A stretch of DNA of 64,000 nt from Plumapathes pennacea. Lineage: Eukaryota; Cnidaria; Anthozoa; Antipatharia; Myriopathidae. The position numbers and the translations under genes are program-made. The stretch covers positions 29,747,069-29,811,068 of the forward strand of contig OZ038463.1 of assembly GCA_964036295.1 (NCBI GenBank), written 5' to 3'. Numbering within the stretch: position 1 is the stretch's first letter; every line of letters starts with the position of its first letter. The notes under the pieces were generated by a model. It did no database searches. It worked only from the letters and a program-made list of their open reading frames with translations, and was not told where the DNA came from. Below are positions 1 through 11,775 of the stretch, in pieces.

Positions 1-450
1 ATGAATCATTGATTCGTTCTGTGTTAAAGAAAGTGAATTTGGAAGCTGAAAAACTGAATGAAGCTCGTCTTCAAAAACAAGAGAGTAGTGACAGGGCAAG
101 GTACAAGCATGAAACAATCGAAGAGCTGAAAATCTGTCTTGAGCAAAGACGTGAAGTACAAAGCCTTCGAAAACAAAAGCAGAGACCAGAAATTGCTGCC
201 ACAAAAGGATGATATGACAGAGTATCAGAAGCAAAAGCGGGCACAGCAGACAACTGAACTCCACAAAGACAACAGCGCATGAAAGTGGATCGAGATCAGT
301 ATCGTAAGCGGTTCTTTGAGGCATGTGAGGACAACAAACTCCCGATTGGTACTTATTCAGAAAGGACAAACAAAAACGGGTCGGCAGTCAGTGGAAATCA
401 AACAATCACCGTGACAAATTGCATTGACAAGTACATTTTTATTCTATGAC
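1..450 (+). pseudogene. Arg/Glu-rich repeat protein fragment (ETxEERxxRLxxRR type)
   Basis: A charged reading frame from about base 9 carries degenerate copies of an ETxEExxxxLEQRR unit (HETIEELKICLEQRREVQS). It then breaks, and a second charged frame from about base 279 ends at the TGA near 448. From memory, Arg-rich ETxEERxxRLxxRR tracts occur in multicopy metazoan proteins, including N-terminal regions of Helitron-type and other mobile-element proteins. No catalytic domain is visible, so the function is unknown. The fragment touches the window edge. A related tract lies on the minus strand near 58.75-58.92 kb. The repeat unit is seen directly; the link to mobile elements is inference. Confidence 0.4.
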
Positions 451-1122
451 GTGTCCTCTGACTCGATCATTTAAGAAAATAATCTGCATGCTGATAATTT
501 TCTCTCGAAGCATTGTTTCTGTCGCCAGTTTGAGTGTATTTGCTCAGCGCAATCCTGAACTTGGAGTCTAGAGCGATTTAGTCAGATTTATTAAACCTTT
601 CAGGTCTTGCTTTGATTCTTGGTAGGCTGTTTTGATGTACAAAACAATTTGGTCTCATAAATATGCATGCCCTAAACAATGCCAAAGTTCAGTGCACTCC
701 AGACTTATAATAAATTGAACAGGAGGCCTATTTATTTTTACTGCAAATGAATGAATTCAAAACTGGAAAACTAAAAATTTGTGTTCATTCTTCCGTACTA
801 TGGCTGCTCAAGCAAACAGCATAAATAACTATGGCGCGACGATGTCCTCACCGTGAGAAGGCGTATGGCATCATGCAAAGACTGTTTTTCAACGCAATAT
901 TTTTTCGCCTTTGCATCCTGCACTTGACCGTGCTCGTACATCTGCCATTGTAAGTTCAAACAACATGACATCTCTCCTTTCATCTTCATCAGCCGAAGGC
1001 TCTTTCAGATTGTAAATCTGTCAAAATCTGTTCATAAGATGCCAGTTATTGTTGAGGAGATAACCTTTCACATTTAGCAGCATCAAAGTTGCATTTTTTG
1101 TCCGTGAAAATACCAAAACAAG
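451..1122. other. Gene-free A+T-rich stretch
   Basis: No supported gene, RNA or element end was recognised here. The short open frames lack family motifs. Confidence 0.5.
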
Positions 1123-1378
1123 TGGCATACACGTGGATGGTGCCGCGATGAAAATTGTGAAACTTCATCCTCTTCTGATCTCTTTGTTTAGCTGTCAAAA
1201 AATGTGCAAAACACAGATTCTGATTGGTTCATTCATACAGTAAGGGTTTATAACAATAGATTCAACAAAAATTGAGAAGGGGAGGGTGGGAAGAGGTTTT
1301 TCCTGACGCATTTTTTTACGGGCGGCGCAAATGCCATAGTTTTTGCACGGGCGGCGTGGGCGCGAATGGGTGAAAAAC
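1123..1378. repeat. Direct repeat, copy A (piggyBac end sequence)
   Basis: This ~255-bp segment is clearly similar, in the same orientation, to 2583-2832. Shared blocks include GTGCAAAACACAGATTCTG-like sequence, AAGGGTTTATAACAAT and GGGGAGGGTGGGAAGAGG. Copy B ends in a TTAA site, so both probably derive from the terminal region of the same piggyBac family. The corresponding end of copy A has decayed (GAATGGGTGAAA instead of GAATGGGTTAA). Confidence 0.7.
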
Positions 1379-1550
1379 TTGCTTTCCAAGCCAAATTAAG
1401 TGGGGAGACATAGAAGGCTTATGTATCGTTTTGGTGACAAAATGTTATAATTGGTGTGGTTTTGTTTGCATTTTAGAGCCATCCTTCCCACAATGCACTT
1501 GATATTTGTATATACTGATATATATTGGGCTCAAAATTTCTGCAAACAGC

Positions 1551-1570
1551 TGTATATATATATATACTAT
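1551..1570. repeat. (TA)n microsatellite
   Basis: Short alternating TA run. The flanking 1379-1700 holds no recognised gene. Confidence 0.8.
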
Positions 1571-1701
1571 ATGACTAGACAGCGAATTGGCTACTAATTT
1601 GCATATACTGCAAAATAGTATGATTATTGAAATCTACAGGAAGGTGTTTTCTTTCCAGAAACCTTTGAAAAGCAGTTGTGTTATACTAAAAAATCTGATC
1701 C

Positions 1702-2674
1702 TTACATTTCAGAATATCTAAGAAGCACTATTATGACAAAAAGGTATACAAACAATGCTATACGAATGGACATGTCCAAGAGTACAAAAATGTCTCTAAA
1801 AGTAACTAATAATTTCTGACTGCATGAAACCTCTGGAAGCATATAGTGACACAATGCGGTAAAGCATGCTTCACACTGGTAGTGTGTCTCCTTTCTTTGT
1901 CCAGCGCTCTGGCAGACCTTACATCTGCTAGTGGGGCAAGCCTTTCTTGCACCGGGGGTGGGTGCTATCACTGTTGGAAAGTGCCTCCCAGTGAGCCTTC
2001 CAATGTCATGGGCATTTGCAGCTGCTCTTCCAGGAGCTGTTCTTGGGGCAGGAATAACCAAAAAAGCTCTTTTTACCAGTCCTTTTAGAAGTTGCAGGCA
2101 AAAGTCCCAATGCAGCATTGGTGTCTCTGCAGTCTTCTTGTGCAAGAGGTATGCCTGCACCTCACAGAGATGCAGCAGGTGGAAAAAGATCTTGTTATAG
2201 AACTTTGAAGTCTTTCTGTCAAAGCTGTGGTACTGCATCAACTGGTCACTGCAGTCCACACCTCCCATGTACTTGTTGTAGTTGATGATGACCTTCAGTT
2301 TGCGGACCACAGTGCCAGTTGCTTGCTTCACTCTCCCTGTCTCTGCTGTTTTGTTGTTGTGGCAGGTGGACAACATGTGGACATCCTTGTCTTTCCACTT
2401 TAGAACCATCAGTTCATTCTGCCTCCATGCCACATGTTGCCCCCTGTCCAACCTCTAGTTCAACCTTTGGCAGTCCTTTCCGATTAGGTCTGACTGTTCC
2501 ATATGCCATGATGTCGAGCTCAAACAAGTCGTGGTACAGCTCTGGCCTTGAATAATAATTGTCTGTGAAGTACAAAAGCAAATGGCATACACGCGGATGG
2601 CACCACGATGAAAATCGTAAAACGAAAATCTCTTTGTCAAAAAATGCGCAAAACACAGATTCTGATTGGTTCAT
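1702..2674 (-). pseudogene. piggyBac transposase relic 1 (C-terminal half)
   Basis: On the minus strand the upstream piece contains LYFTDNYYSRPELYHDL, matching the piggyBac catalytic Asp motif (DNYY). After a frame break near 2.44 kb the downstream piece contains YNKYMGGVDCSDQLMQYH, the third conserved block of the DDE_Tnp_1_7 family. It ends with a Cys-rich tail with pairs CKVC and CEAC, the zinc-binding domain that follows the catalytic core in piggyBac. The N-terminal half and first catalytic Asp are absent, and the frame is broken, so it is inactive. It resembles relic 3 (9.0-10.1 kb) more than relic 2. Confidence 0.85.
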
Positions 2675-2832
2675 GCATACAATAAGGGTTTATAACAATG
2701 GATTCGAAAAAAATTGAGCAGGGGAGGGTGGGAAGAGGTTTTTCCCGACGCATTTTTTTACGGGAGGTCTGGGGTGGCATGGGCGCAAATGCTATTGTTT
2801 TGGCGCGGGTGGCGTGGGCACGAATGGGTTAA
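2583..2832. repeat. Direct repeat, copy B, ending in TTAA
   Basis: Partner of 1123-1378. It ends GCACGAATGGGTTAA, so read from the right it starts TTAA-CCCATTCGTGC, as expected for a piggyBac terminus beside its TTAA target site. Relic 1 lies immediately inside it, consistent with the 5' end of that element followed by an internal deletion. Confidence 0.65.
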
Positions 2833-2886
2833 CGTCGTTATCCTTAATGAACTACAACAACAATAAGAAACTAACCAATTAGAATA

Positions 2887-3704
2887 TCACAAACTTAGCA
2901 AGGAATACGTGATTCCAGTCTTACTCTTGTGCTTCGGATTGTTGTCTTGTTGAAAACAATGGCCATCAGGAAATACATCGTTTGCAAACGGTATGAGGGA
3001 ATCGCGAAGAATCAATTCCACATAGAACTCCTTGCTCATGATCCTTGTGAACAAGACAATCCCTGTTGCTCCCCTTTTTGAAATCCCAGCCCAAGCGTGG
3101 ACTTTGTAGGGATGTTAGGAGTTGGCTTGAGTTTGGTGGGCATTCCAATCTTTCTAAAGCAGATACGGCCATGTCGCTCTAACCAAATGCTGCATTTGCT
3201 GGTGAATATAGCATTGTCAAATGTTTCGTTGGACTCGGTGCATTTCGGGGCAAACTCCAGGCGGGCAACTCGATTCGCTTTGTGCATGATCTGACAATAT
3301 TTTGGGCCAGTCTTCCTCCAGCCTAGTTTGTACCATATAGATTTTATAGCAGACAGGGAGTGCTTTATACCAACCTGTTTGTTGAGCAACTTCAGCAAAC
3401 CTGTAAAAGAAAAATAGCATTTTATCAATGATTGATACTGTAGATCCACTGTTATTGCCCATAAAACTTAAGTGCTTCAAATTTCTTGGTGCTGCCAGTT
3501 TGGAAAATAGTATTTCGTCAATGATTCATAGATCCTCTGATAGTGCATATAACTTCAATTACCCGGCACTGTCAGTTCGTCGTTCTCCTCTAGTTTGGCG
3601 TCTATGAAGTCAAAGTGTTGCAGCTGGAACTTCGAAGGGTGCCCACTGCTGATCTTGTAAGTGAGTGTTCCCTGGCTCACATATTCCTTCAGTATCCTAC
3701 TCAT
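2887..3704 (-). pseudogene. Tc1/mariner-family transposase relic with one intron
   Basis: Exon 1 (3563-3704) reads MSRILKEYVSQGTLTYKI and continues to ENDELTVPG, ending at a GTAATT donor. Exon 2 starts at 3400 after TTCTTTTACAG and contains SIWYKLGWRKTGPKYCQI, typical of the HTH/linker of Tc1-like proteins. Further on are KVHAWAGISKRGATGIVL and FQQDNNPKHKSK, the block carrying the second catalytic Asp. The position where relatives have FTDECS reads FTSKCS, so the first catalytic Asp is lost. The frame ends soon after NPKHKSK at 2887 without the last catalytic block; a possible donor (AAGAGTAAGA) sits there, so a further exon may have existed. Inactive. Confidence 0.8.
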
Positions 3705-3729
3705 TGTCTTTCAATTAATGCAAAAACCT

Positions 3730-4589
3730 TCGACCTCATCCAGCATGTGAGTAATCTGACTTATTGTTTTGTTTTAAGACAAACGGAGTGAGATTATTCT
3801 AAAAATTGATAAATGGAGGAGTGTGAAGCATCTTGAGACCAGTATTTATTTTCCGATGAATAGTAAGAACCAGACTGTATACACTAGTCTTCTTTTGTGA
3901 TTTGAAGAATTGTCTCCTCTGCAGTAAGTCAGGCCGCTACTGTTTACATGGATCGTATTTTTCCAATAGCTGAAGAGTTTGCACAACCTATTGTCATTTG
4001 ATGGATCGAAATGCAGTCGCTGCACTTACTGCTGAGGAAACACCTTGTATACTTAAAAAGTTTAGTAAGTGATCCTGACTTGCTTTCTGAATCATTACGT
4101 AAACATGAGTCTCAGACGTGCCTTAAAAGTTCCGAACTACGGCTTGTTCTACTTATATATATCCCTTATATATATATATATATATATTTACATATTGCAC
4201 TCTGTATGTAAAAATCCATAATTTAATAAACATTTCACTCTTATAGACAAGAGCATCCTGAATGTCAAGCCCGAGTGAGCTTATACTATGGGGCTGAAAC
4301 TATACCTCCCTTCTCTGAAGAACTAATAAACTAAGCAACAAAAATGTTCAGGACATGTCAGAGTCTCTGAAGCGCACTGGCAATTTGGTTGTATACCCAC
4401 TCTTGGAGGTGCAGCTTAGTGGACTATGGTGACCCTGTCAATGACACTGGTGAGAGATGCGGCACAACTGGTACTGTGTTGTCTGTACATTCTCCTTGTC
4501 CAACATTAAAAGATGGTCGTTTTGTCATTGCTTGTTCTACTGATGATCTGATCTAGCTGCAGTTGAGTCTAAATGTGTGGCCGTTGCAC
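3730..4589. other. Intergenic A+T-rich stretch with (TA)n
   Basis: No gene recognised. A TA microsatellite lies at about 4163-4188. Confidence 0.5.
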
Positions 4590-4830
4590 TTGACCCCTTA
4601 TAGCCCAAGACAAAAAATGGAGGGGTGGGGCCTGTGCCCAAAGGAAAATGGCAGCCATGTGTAAAATTACAACATCTCCTAAAGGCTATTTTTTCTGAAA
4701 AGATATTGTGTCAATGACAACCAAAAAAAAAAATAGAGCCATTCAGGGATATTTAATGGACCACATCAATGTGTATACAAGCAAGAATGCAACTTGTCAG
4801 GCCAAGAATCTGAGTAATTCTGTTTCTCAG

Positions 4831-5290
4831 TCACTCTAATTTGAGTTTCGCATGTGCCATCTGCAGAAAGCACAACCCCAACTTGACCTGTGCCTTTGGC
4901 CGATGGATGCACAGTGAGCACATCGATTTGTTGCTACTTGCATTAGAAAATGTGACTTTCCGTCCTGCACTTCGAACCCGACCTCTTGTCTCCTCTTGCA
5001 GGAACTGTAATTCCCGATCCAAGTGGTGATAAGTTCGAGGTGAAATTTCAGTTGCGTTGTAGGTGGATGGTTTGGCGAAAGCTGGTGAAGAATAAATGCA
5101 TTCACCACAGCAGTCTCCAAGAAAAAAAAGGCCAAATAGTGGTAACCAGCGATGAGATTTTATGGGAATCCTGTAGTCGCCTTTCTTCTGGTCGGCGTAG
5201 TCTACGCTGCCCATGTATTTGTTGTACGCCACAACACATGGGGGCACATTCACCTCTTGCATTCTTCCATCTCTTGCCTTCCTGTGTCAT
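4831..5290 (-). pseudogene. piggyBac relic 2, C-terminal piece
   Basis: The frame contains YNKYMGSVDYADQKKG and a following IPIKSHRWLPLF, the conserved block after the catalytic core. Basic and Cys-containing residues follow, consistent with the C-terminal region. A frame break lies just before MQEVNVPPCVVAYNK (GKRWK in one frame, MQEV in the next). The order and strand fit a downstream exon of the transposase at 6597-7600, split from it by the nested repeat. Confidence 0.8.
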
Positions 5291-5384
5291 TGCCAGTGGG
5301 TTTACAAAATATTGTCAGAAAGTTCACTTTTTGAAGCTCTATATTGGCGGTTTTGGACTAACAGCCATTCGGCCCATCTCATTA

Positions 5385-6240
5385 GGTCAATAAAATGTTC
5401 CCCCTCTAGTGGCAAAAACTACTGAGGGGGGAGGGGCATAAGTGCTATCCATATAAAAGCATGGTATGGGTCCTGTGAGAAAGTTTGTCTTTTATTATCT
5501 ACTTAATGCAAAGAATGCACAGAGAGATTTCCAGTAAAGGGTTTCTGTGCTAATGTTGTAACTTGGCGACAGAATGTCAGAAGCTAAATTACCTCTCCAG
5601 GGAGGAGTTTTCTAAATATAATTGGCTCTCTTGCATGTGGAGAATCAAGGCACTATTTAATATTGGCTGTAAGTGTTGCCAATGCTTTGATTGTATATGG
5701 AAATCTGCTCCCCCTTCAGCCCATGGCTGACATATCCGTAGTATCTGGCAAACAGGCGACACAGATTCACATTTAGAGCGACATTTCTGGACACATTTGC
5801 GAATATACGCCCCGCTCACAAAAGAAGGAACACAGCTGTATGGTGTGACCATGACATGTTTTGGCAAAGGTAAAAGCTTATTCCGAGTTTTTTGCATTCC
5901 CTGATATGTTTGCTGACACATTTTATGCCATAATTGCAGATCCAGATCGACTGGTATGTCTGAACTGTTTGTTTATAAAATTGTCTGAAGCGGATTCTGT
6001 CGTTAATGAAAAATTGACAAGAAATTTTACTGGGAATCCTTTTCATCACCACCGTTCAAATAGCATGAGAAATAGGTTTGTTTGGCTGGAGTGTGTTACG
6101 TTACGAAACTATTATATTGAGTCAAAATCTGGTTTACCTTGCATGATATGTTTGTTGACACATGATTTCATGACTAGATCGACTGTGGTACCATGTGTAC
6201 ATAAAAATTGTCTCGAGAGGGTAATTGTTGCTAATTAAAA
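5385..6240. repeat. Inverted interspersed repeat, copy A (partner 14.0-14.8 kb)
   Basis: Long stretches match the reverse complement of 14.01-14.81 kb. Examples are GTTCCCCCTCTAGTGGCAAA against the CCACTTAGAGCGGGGACATT area, and AGAGCGACATTTCTGGACAC, and AACACAGCTGTATGGTGTGACC. Because the 14-kb copy leads into a Mutator-like transposase relic, this copy is probably the 5' part of the same family inserted into piggyBac 2. Confidence 0.7.
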
Positions 6241-6380
6241 ATCGGCTGAAAAGTCGACAGGAAATGTTACTGTGAATCTATTTCACCACCATTCAAAGAG
6301 CATGAGAAACAGGTTTGTGTGGAGTGTGTTATGTTCATACGAAACGATAACGAGTCAAAATCTGGCTTACCTTGCAGAAA
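6005..6380. repeat. Tandem partial duplication inside the inverted repeat
   Basis: The segment at about 6005-6140 recurs at about 6240-6375. Both carry TTTCA-CACC-TTCAAA-AGCATGAGAAA followed by GAGTCAAAATCTGG and CTTACCTTGCA. The 14-kb copy has only one unit, so the duplication arose in this copy. Confidence 0.6.
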
Positions 6381-6596
6381 TTTACAGAACGACTTGAAAT
6401 ATTTTGGCAAGCTATACTTGCTCCTTTTATGTCCATCAGCTCAAAATAATCACAATAAACTGTCATGTTTGTGCATCTGTGTTTGGTCACACAGTACATA
6501 GCTGGCATACTAGTGAAAAACCCTGATCAAATGGTGATAATATTCAATGATAGTAAGATAGATAGAACTCTCACCATGCACTGTCATAGACTATCA

Positions 6597-7600
6597 TCAA
6601 CTAGTAAATAGTTTCACGTACGCTTTGCGGACCTGTGTTTTCTTCTGCCAAGAACAGGCGGTGACGCTATTGCGTTGCATCGTGAGTGATTCTCCGCTCC
6701 GAAGTTTCGTGTTCTTCAACTCGAGTGGAAATCCTTTCCAGTTGGGATGCGTCATCGCTGTGGTGTAAATACCGTCATCCAGGAGGGATTTCATCAGTTG
6801 AAAACTGGAAAAGAATAATTGTCAAAATAAAGGTGGTATCCATCATTGACTAGATCTTGTGATAGATCTGTAACTACTCGATTCCCGAGGCCTTGTTCCT
6901 GTCCGTGCTGTGGACGGCTGGTGTAGACTTGGAACCAGGAGACAAAGTGGGTTTGGGAGTCGGCGCGCAACCAAACTTTGATTCCTTGCTTGACTGGCTT
7001 CATTGGCATATATTGCTTGAAAGACAAGCATCCCTTGAATTTAATGAGGCCTTCGTCAATAGAACTCTCACAGTTTGGCTTGTGTTCTGCCGTGAACGTC
7101 TCGGACAATCTCAAGATTAGTGGTCGAATGTGATGAAGCTTGTCCTGATCTTGGTGCTCGCACGGAACAGCTGTAAAGGTATTGTTGAAATGCAGATACT
7201 GACTTAATTTCAGGTATCTGTTTCTGGGCATGATGTCCTGAATCTTCTTAACTCCCAACAGCTCGTCCTTGGACCAGTAGTGGTGTTCTGATGGCAGTAT
7301 TTTGATGCCTTGGTACAGGTGTATCACAAAGTATACACAGATGTCAGTGCTGTTCACAGGTTTCTAGTCACGGCCTTTGTGGCCCGCTCATTGTTGCTTT
7401 TGTTGAGTGTTTTGATTTCTTGCAATCAAATCAAACAGGTCATCAGGGAACACTAGCTTGACAAATTCAGCTGCATTCGCCTCGGCTGGGAGGATAGTGA
7501 CCGGTCCAGTGGCTCTGTTGAAGGGAGTCACGTTGTGAAGATCGTGTCGCCATTCGTTGTCTTCCTCCGCTTCTTGTTCATCTTCATCGCTAGATTCAAT
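6597..7600 (-). pseudogene. piggyBac relic 2, N-terminal and catalytic part
   Basis: Reading on the minus strand: VTPFNRATGPV, then after stops NRYLKLSQYLHFNN, SIDEGLIKFKGCLSFKQYM (first catalytic Asp block), MKPVKQGIKVWLRADSQT, and YHLYFDNYSFPVF (second Asp block). A short downstream frame (6597-6794) carries THPNWKGFPLELKNTKL, the next conserved stretch. This is the DDE_Tnp_1_7 layout. Stops around 7360-7400 and the nested repeat downstream show it is dead. The protein would cut and paste DNA at TTAA; only the architecture survives. Confidence 0.88.
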
Positions 7601-8140
7601 CTAAAAATCATATCCAATGGAAATATCACTCTCCCCAGACGATTCTCTGTCACGTTCTCGTTCTAGATATATCTCCCTGTGTCAATCCCTAAAACTCTTC
7701 TTCACTATCGCTGCTATCAAAAAACCTTCCACTCACCGCCGCCATTGTAAAACATTCATTTTAAAATATTTACATAAAATCAACCATGCGGTCAAATGGG
7801 ACGTTTTTGGTCCCAAAGGAACAGTCTGTCTCTCCTCTGATTGGTGGAAATACAAAAGGGCATATTCCTTTTTATAGTCAGCCAATTGTGATGCTGAAAG
7901 TGACTCTGTTGTTTTGGCTACTACAGCCTACAGGCACCTGGTAACAAGGCCACTACAGTGGCCTGTGGGCGTTAAAGGGTTAAAAGATGAAGATGGCCAT
8001 TGCACATTGAATATTGCAATATATTTGAAAATTTTACATTGCACATTGCAATGGCCATTGCACATAGAAGATGTAGGATCATGGACTGATCACTGTCTTA
8101 CACACTTTCAGTGATCAATTCCTGTCTTCTGTTGGTTAGT

Positions 8141-8310
8141 TCAAACTGAATGGTCAGGGTTCAGTTCAGGGAGCAGTTTTGCCTTGAGGTTGTGGTATGA
8201 GGCCTGCTTCAGCTTGGACTGAACCAACCTTTGCTGCACATCCTTTTGGGAGACTGGCTTAGCGTCCAGCAGCTCCTTTGCCGTTGGCCTTGGCCCACCA
8301 GTATTTACCT
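8141..8310 (-). pseudogene. Possible retrotransposon integrase C-terminal fragment
   Basis: A minus-strand frame after a TTTCTTTATCAAAG acceptor-like sequence reads RPTAKELLDAKPV, then KLKQASYHNLKAKLLPELNP and a stop. The KQxxYHxxxAKxLPELxPG pattern resembles the segment before the C-terminal tail of Ty3/gypsy integrases. It is short, with no neighbouring pol domain, so the call is tentative. Confidence 0.4.
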
Positions 8311-9017
8311 TTGATAAAGAAAAAAAAAATGTCTATCAGAGTTCCCAAACAATTCAGCGAACCTATCCATGCTAACATAATTTTACGAAATGGCTTTTAA
8401 CATTTCAGGAAGGAGAATTATAATTGAAATTTTGAAGCACTCGCTTTGGTCAGACTATAAAAATGTCACAGAAGTTTGGATGAAATTTCATGCTCTAGCG
8501 ATTTAAGTGCATGGCAGTGCCATATGTAGAAAGCCTGAGCAGCTATTGGCTGATTTCTGGTGGCCTGTTGGGAAAACGTCAATTGACGTACAGCAGCAAA
8601 ATCAGTAACAAAAGAAAATGCGTCAAATGATATCTGTCAGTGCGAAAGGGTTAAACATTAAATTGATTAATTGTGTTGGACTTAATTTAAAGACATTTTT
8701 ATTTACAGTGCACAAGCTCATGGAAACTACAACTAATCTGCATATCATACTGTAAAATGGTAGTGGTGTAAAGAAAGTTCTACTGGTTGAATAAGTAATC
8801 ACAATATTTTAGTCCTAGCATTTGGTAAATATCACCGAAAGTACGAAACAAAAACCAAGAACATGACTGAAAGTCATCAGTCAATATTATAGCAAACCAT
8901 TGACAAGTTCTTCAAATATCTGAAATTTTCTTCAAGCAAAAGATGCAGTGTCTCAGTAATGCTGAACAGTGTGATATCTCTGCAAGCATGGAGCAATGCA
9001 GAGAAGTGGAGCACTCT
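8311..9017. other. Gene-free stretch with a TTAA-type edge
   Basis: No gene seen. GTGCGAAAGGGTTAA at 8640-8654 looks like another piggyBac-type right edge, but no partner was found. Confidence 0.35.
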
Positions 9018-10060
9018 TCACACTGATACTGAGTCACTTTCCTGAGTGCAGCCTTCTGGCACACTAGGTGAAGCCTTTGCACCAGGGGCTGGTGGAATCA
9101 TGGCTGGACAAGCCCTTTGGAAACTTCCAGGGAGAACTCCCAGTGCAGCATCTGCCTTCCTGCCGTCTTCTCGTGTAGTATGTCCGCTTGTACCTGGCAT
9201 AGGTGCAGCAGATGGAAGATCTTGTAAAACTTTGAAGTCTTCCTTTTGAAGTTGTGGTATTGCATCACTGAGGTCCACACCTCCCATGTACTTGCTGTAG
9301 TTGATGACCTTCGGTTTGGGAACTGCAGTGCCAGGTGCTCGCTTCACTCTCTGTCTCTGCTGTTTTGTTGTTGTGACAGAATGACAACATGTGGACATCT
9401 TTCTTGCCTTTCCACTTCAGAACCATCAGTTCATTCTCCCATGCCACATGTTGTCCCCTGTCCAACCTCTTCAGTTTTTCCTTCGGGAGCCTTTTCTGAT
9501 TCGCATGAACAGTACCATAGGCCATGATCTGGTGAGTAAACAGTCCTTGTAAAGTAATGGCCTCGAATAGTAATTGTCTGGATCCAGAGTCTGTAGCTTT
9601 CCATTGGCCACATTGCAACACTGTTGTTGCCCCTTTACTGCTGGTGTCAGTGTTTTCCGGTGTACAACTCCCACTTGGTCAGATAACCTGAGCTTTCCTC
9701 TGCAACAACATACGCTTCCATGTGGAACTTGTGTAACTTTGTAGGGTTGTAATACTGAAAATTCAAATTTTCTTGCCATGCAATGGTACTTTCATCTAAA
9801 CTTAGATGCTGGTTCAGCTGGTAAACCTCTCCAAATTGCTCATGGAGGCAATCGTACACAGGGCGGATCTTGAAAAGAGGATCATACCCTTGCTGGCTAC
9901 AAGGAACATAGTTTGCATTGTTGTTGAAGTGGAGATACTTCAAGATAAACAAAAAACAGTTGCGGGCCATTGTCTTTTTGAAGAATGGGGTATGCAATAC
10001 CCATCACAAAAACGCCAAAAATAACCTCATTTTATCAGTGGAATTTGGATGCCAGCAGCA
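9018..10060 (-). pseudogene. piggyBac transposase relic 3
   Basis: The upstream piece (9647-9997) has FILKYLHFNNNANYVP and QLNQHLSLDESTIAWQ, the block with the first catalytic Asp (LDES). The middle piece has LDPDNYYSRPLLYKD (second Asp). After a further frame break comes INYSKYMGGVDLSDA. The Cys-rich tail is not clear. At least three frames are used, so it is a pseudogene. It is close to relic 1 in the NYYSRP and YMGGVD regions and in non-coding flanks, suggesting one subfamily. Confidence 0.85.
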
Positions 10061-11083
10061 ACAACTCAGGATTTGCAATCATTTCTTCTGTGTAGTGGTT
10101 TGTCTCGCTAACAATTTTTTCTCTTTTTCTCAATTCAATCTCTTTTCCTCTTGGGCAATCTGGCGGTCGTGTGTGCTCATCCTGCCTGCGAGAGTGCTTT
10201 AATGTAGCAGCTAATGATTCTTTTATTGAATCATTACATTCTCTGCAAAGAGGGGCACATGTCAGTGAACCTACATGTATACACTGCTCCTTGCCGTCAG
10301 TTACACTGGTAGAACTATTCTAACAGTTTAGAATGAACCAAGCTAAGTCAGACTGCAACATTTGTTGATAGTATGCCGCAGTATCAAGTGGTTATAACTA
10401 CAACTTAGCATTGTTACATCAGTAAATATTGTAAAAAGTAATTATCTGCAATCAGTAATTCTCAGAATTCTGTTTCACTGCATCTTCCTGGCCAGCCTAA
10501 ATAACTATTGTTTGCTTTGTACTGATTTCTTCAAAGCTTGGTTGCTGCTTTTCTGAAAGGTCTTGCAGGTCAATTGTCTGGTGTCTTATGCAAGCCACGT
10601 TGTAAAGGCGTAGTTGTGAAGTCCAAATTGTAGCAGAGTGCTCAGTAGATTCCTGACCAGGTATGGACCAGTGTGTAGACTCATTCAAGCTGGGTGTTCG
10701 ATTCAAAATATTTACTGTTATGATGAAGCCTCTTTCCTGTTGTACCTGGTTTGTTTCCTTGTGCTTCAAGTGAGTGTGTTGTACATCAGGTCTTGGTGTT
10801 TACTCTCAACATTTATTGTGATTTTAATTTCCTGACAAAGTGAGACTCTCTCATCTTGTATTATACCCTGCGCAGGTGACCTAATAATCTGCACAGAGGT
10901 TTGTGAAAGTCCAATAGGGAGAAACCTCTGCTTGTTTACTGGTTCTTTTGTCTGTATGTCTGTTTTGGATCTATACATTATGCAATTGTTAACTAGTTGC
11001 ATCCATCTGGACTTTGACTTCAAAGGGTTTCATTTTTTGGTCTTGAAATTCTGGAAGAGTGTAAATGCATGCCAAGGTTTAAG
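10061..11083. other. Gene-free stretch
   Basis: Short open frames on both strands lack recognisable motifs. No element ends were seen. Confidence 0.45.
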
Positions 11084-11775
11084 CTAGCACTTTGCTAGCA
11101 CTTTCTTCATTATTTCGTTATTAATCCATGCCTTTGGTTTGGAATAATACCAGCACCCATATGGGCTTTTAAAGTCAAATTCTTGAAGCAATGTGGCTTT
11201 GCATATTTCCCATTGATGATGGGATCTTCCCCTGCAGCATTTACAAAAAATTCCCACATGGTTCTCTGCTTGGCATGCTTTCTGCTTTGACATCGTTCCT
11301 TTTTATCAGATAGACCTCTTCAAAAGCATCCAGTCTCGTCCATGTTCCACACATCCTTGGGCCTCCATTCTCGTGTAATCTCCCTTTCATGTTTGTACCA
11401 ACTTTTGAGCATTTACTTGTTCATGTCCCTGTCTTCACCTGTAGTTTCATGCAACAATGCTTTGGCCAACATGTAGCTCACTTGTATGATTGTTCACAAG
11501 TCGTTTATTTTTCTTGTCATTCACCCTCCGAAAATCTGGTTTTAGTAGGTCCAAGGTATATTAAGGCTTGGGACTGTAGAGTTGCGACTGTTTGAAAAGA
11601 CTAATATTATCAATGTTTAGACCATTTGTGGGAGTTAATATTAAATTGATGCTGTCATTTTTTGAGATAGCAAACAATGAACAGCTGGTAGTAGAGATTT
11701 TAAGCCAGTCTTACAACAGAAAGCAGTATAGTAATTAATTTTTGTGGATCATCCTGTGTAGGTTAAAATGGTGGT
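11084..11775 (-). pseudogene. pogo/Tigger-type transposase relic, copy 1
   Basis: The minus strand contains the NMDETG block around the first catalytic Asp of DDE_1 transposases (near 11.33 kb), then KQKACQAENHVGIFC and SPYGCWYYSKPKAWINNEIM, as in pogo proteins. The frame is lost after the helix following WINNEIMKKVL. The DNA is closely similar to 15.94-16.83 kb throughout and both end in GGATCATCCTGTGTAGG. It lacks the second and third catalytic blocks. Confidence 0.8.

Larger units (their letters stand above)
4590..7983 (-). mobile_element. piggyBac element 2, degenerate, with nested insertion
   Basis: The right edge reads GGGCGTTAAAGGGTTAA, so from that side it begins TTAA-CCCTTTAACGCCCA. 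The left edge reads TTGACCCCTTATAGCCCA, matching 13 of 18 bases. Transposase pieces lie in order on the minus strand between these ends (7600 down to 6597, then 5290 down to 4831). They are separated by a 5385-6380 segment belonging to another repeat family. I infer an old full-length element later interrupted by insertion. The TTAA duplication is decayed on the left (TTGA). Confidence 0.6.

Noticed and set aside
8640-8654. GAAAGGGTTAA as an end of an additional piggyBac
   Set aside because: No matching inverted end or internal coding relic could be paired with it.
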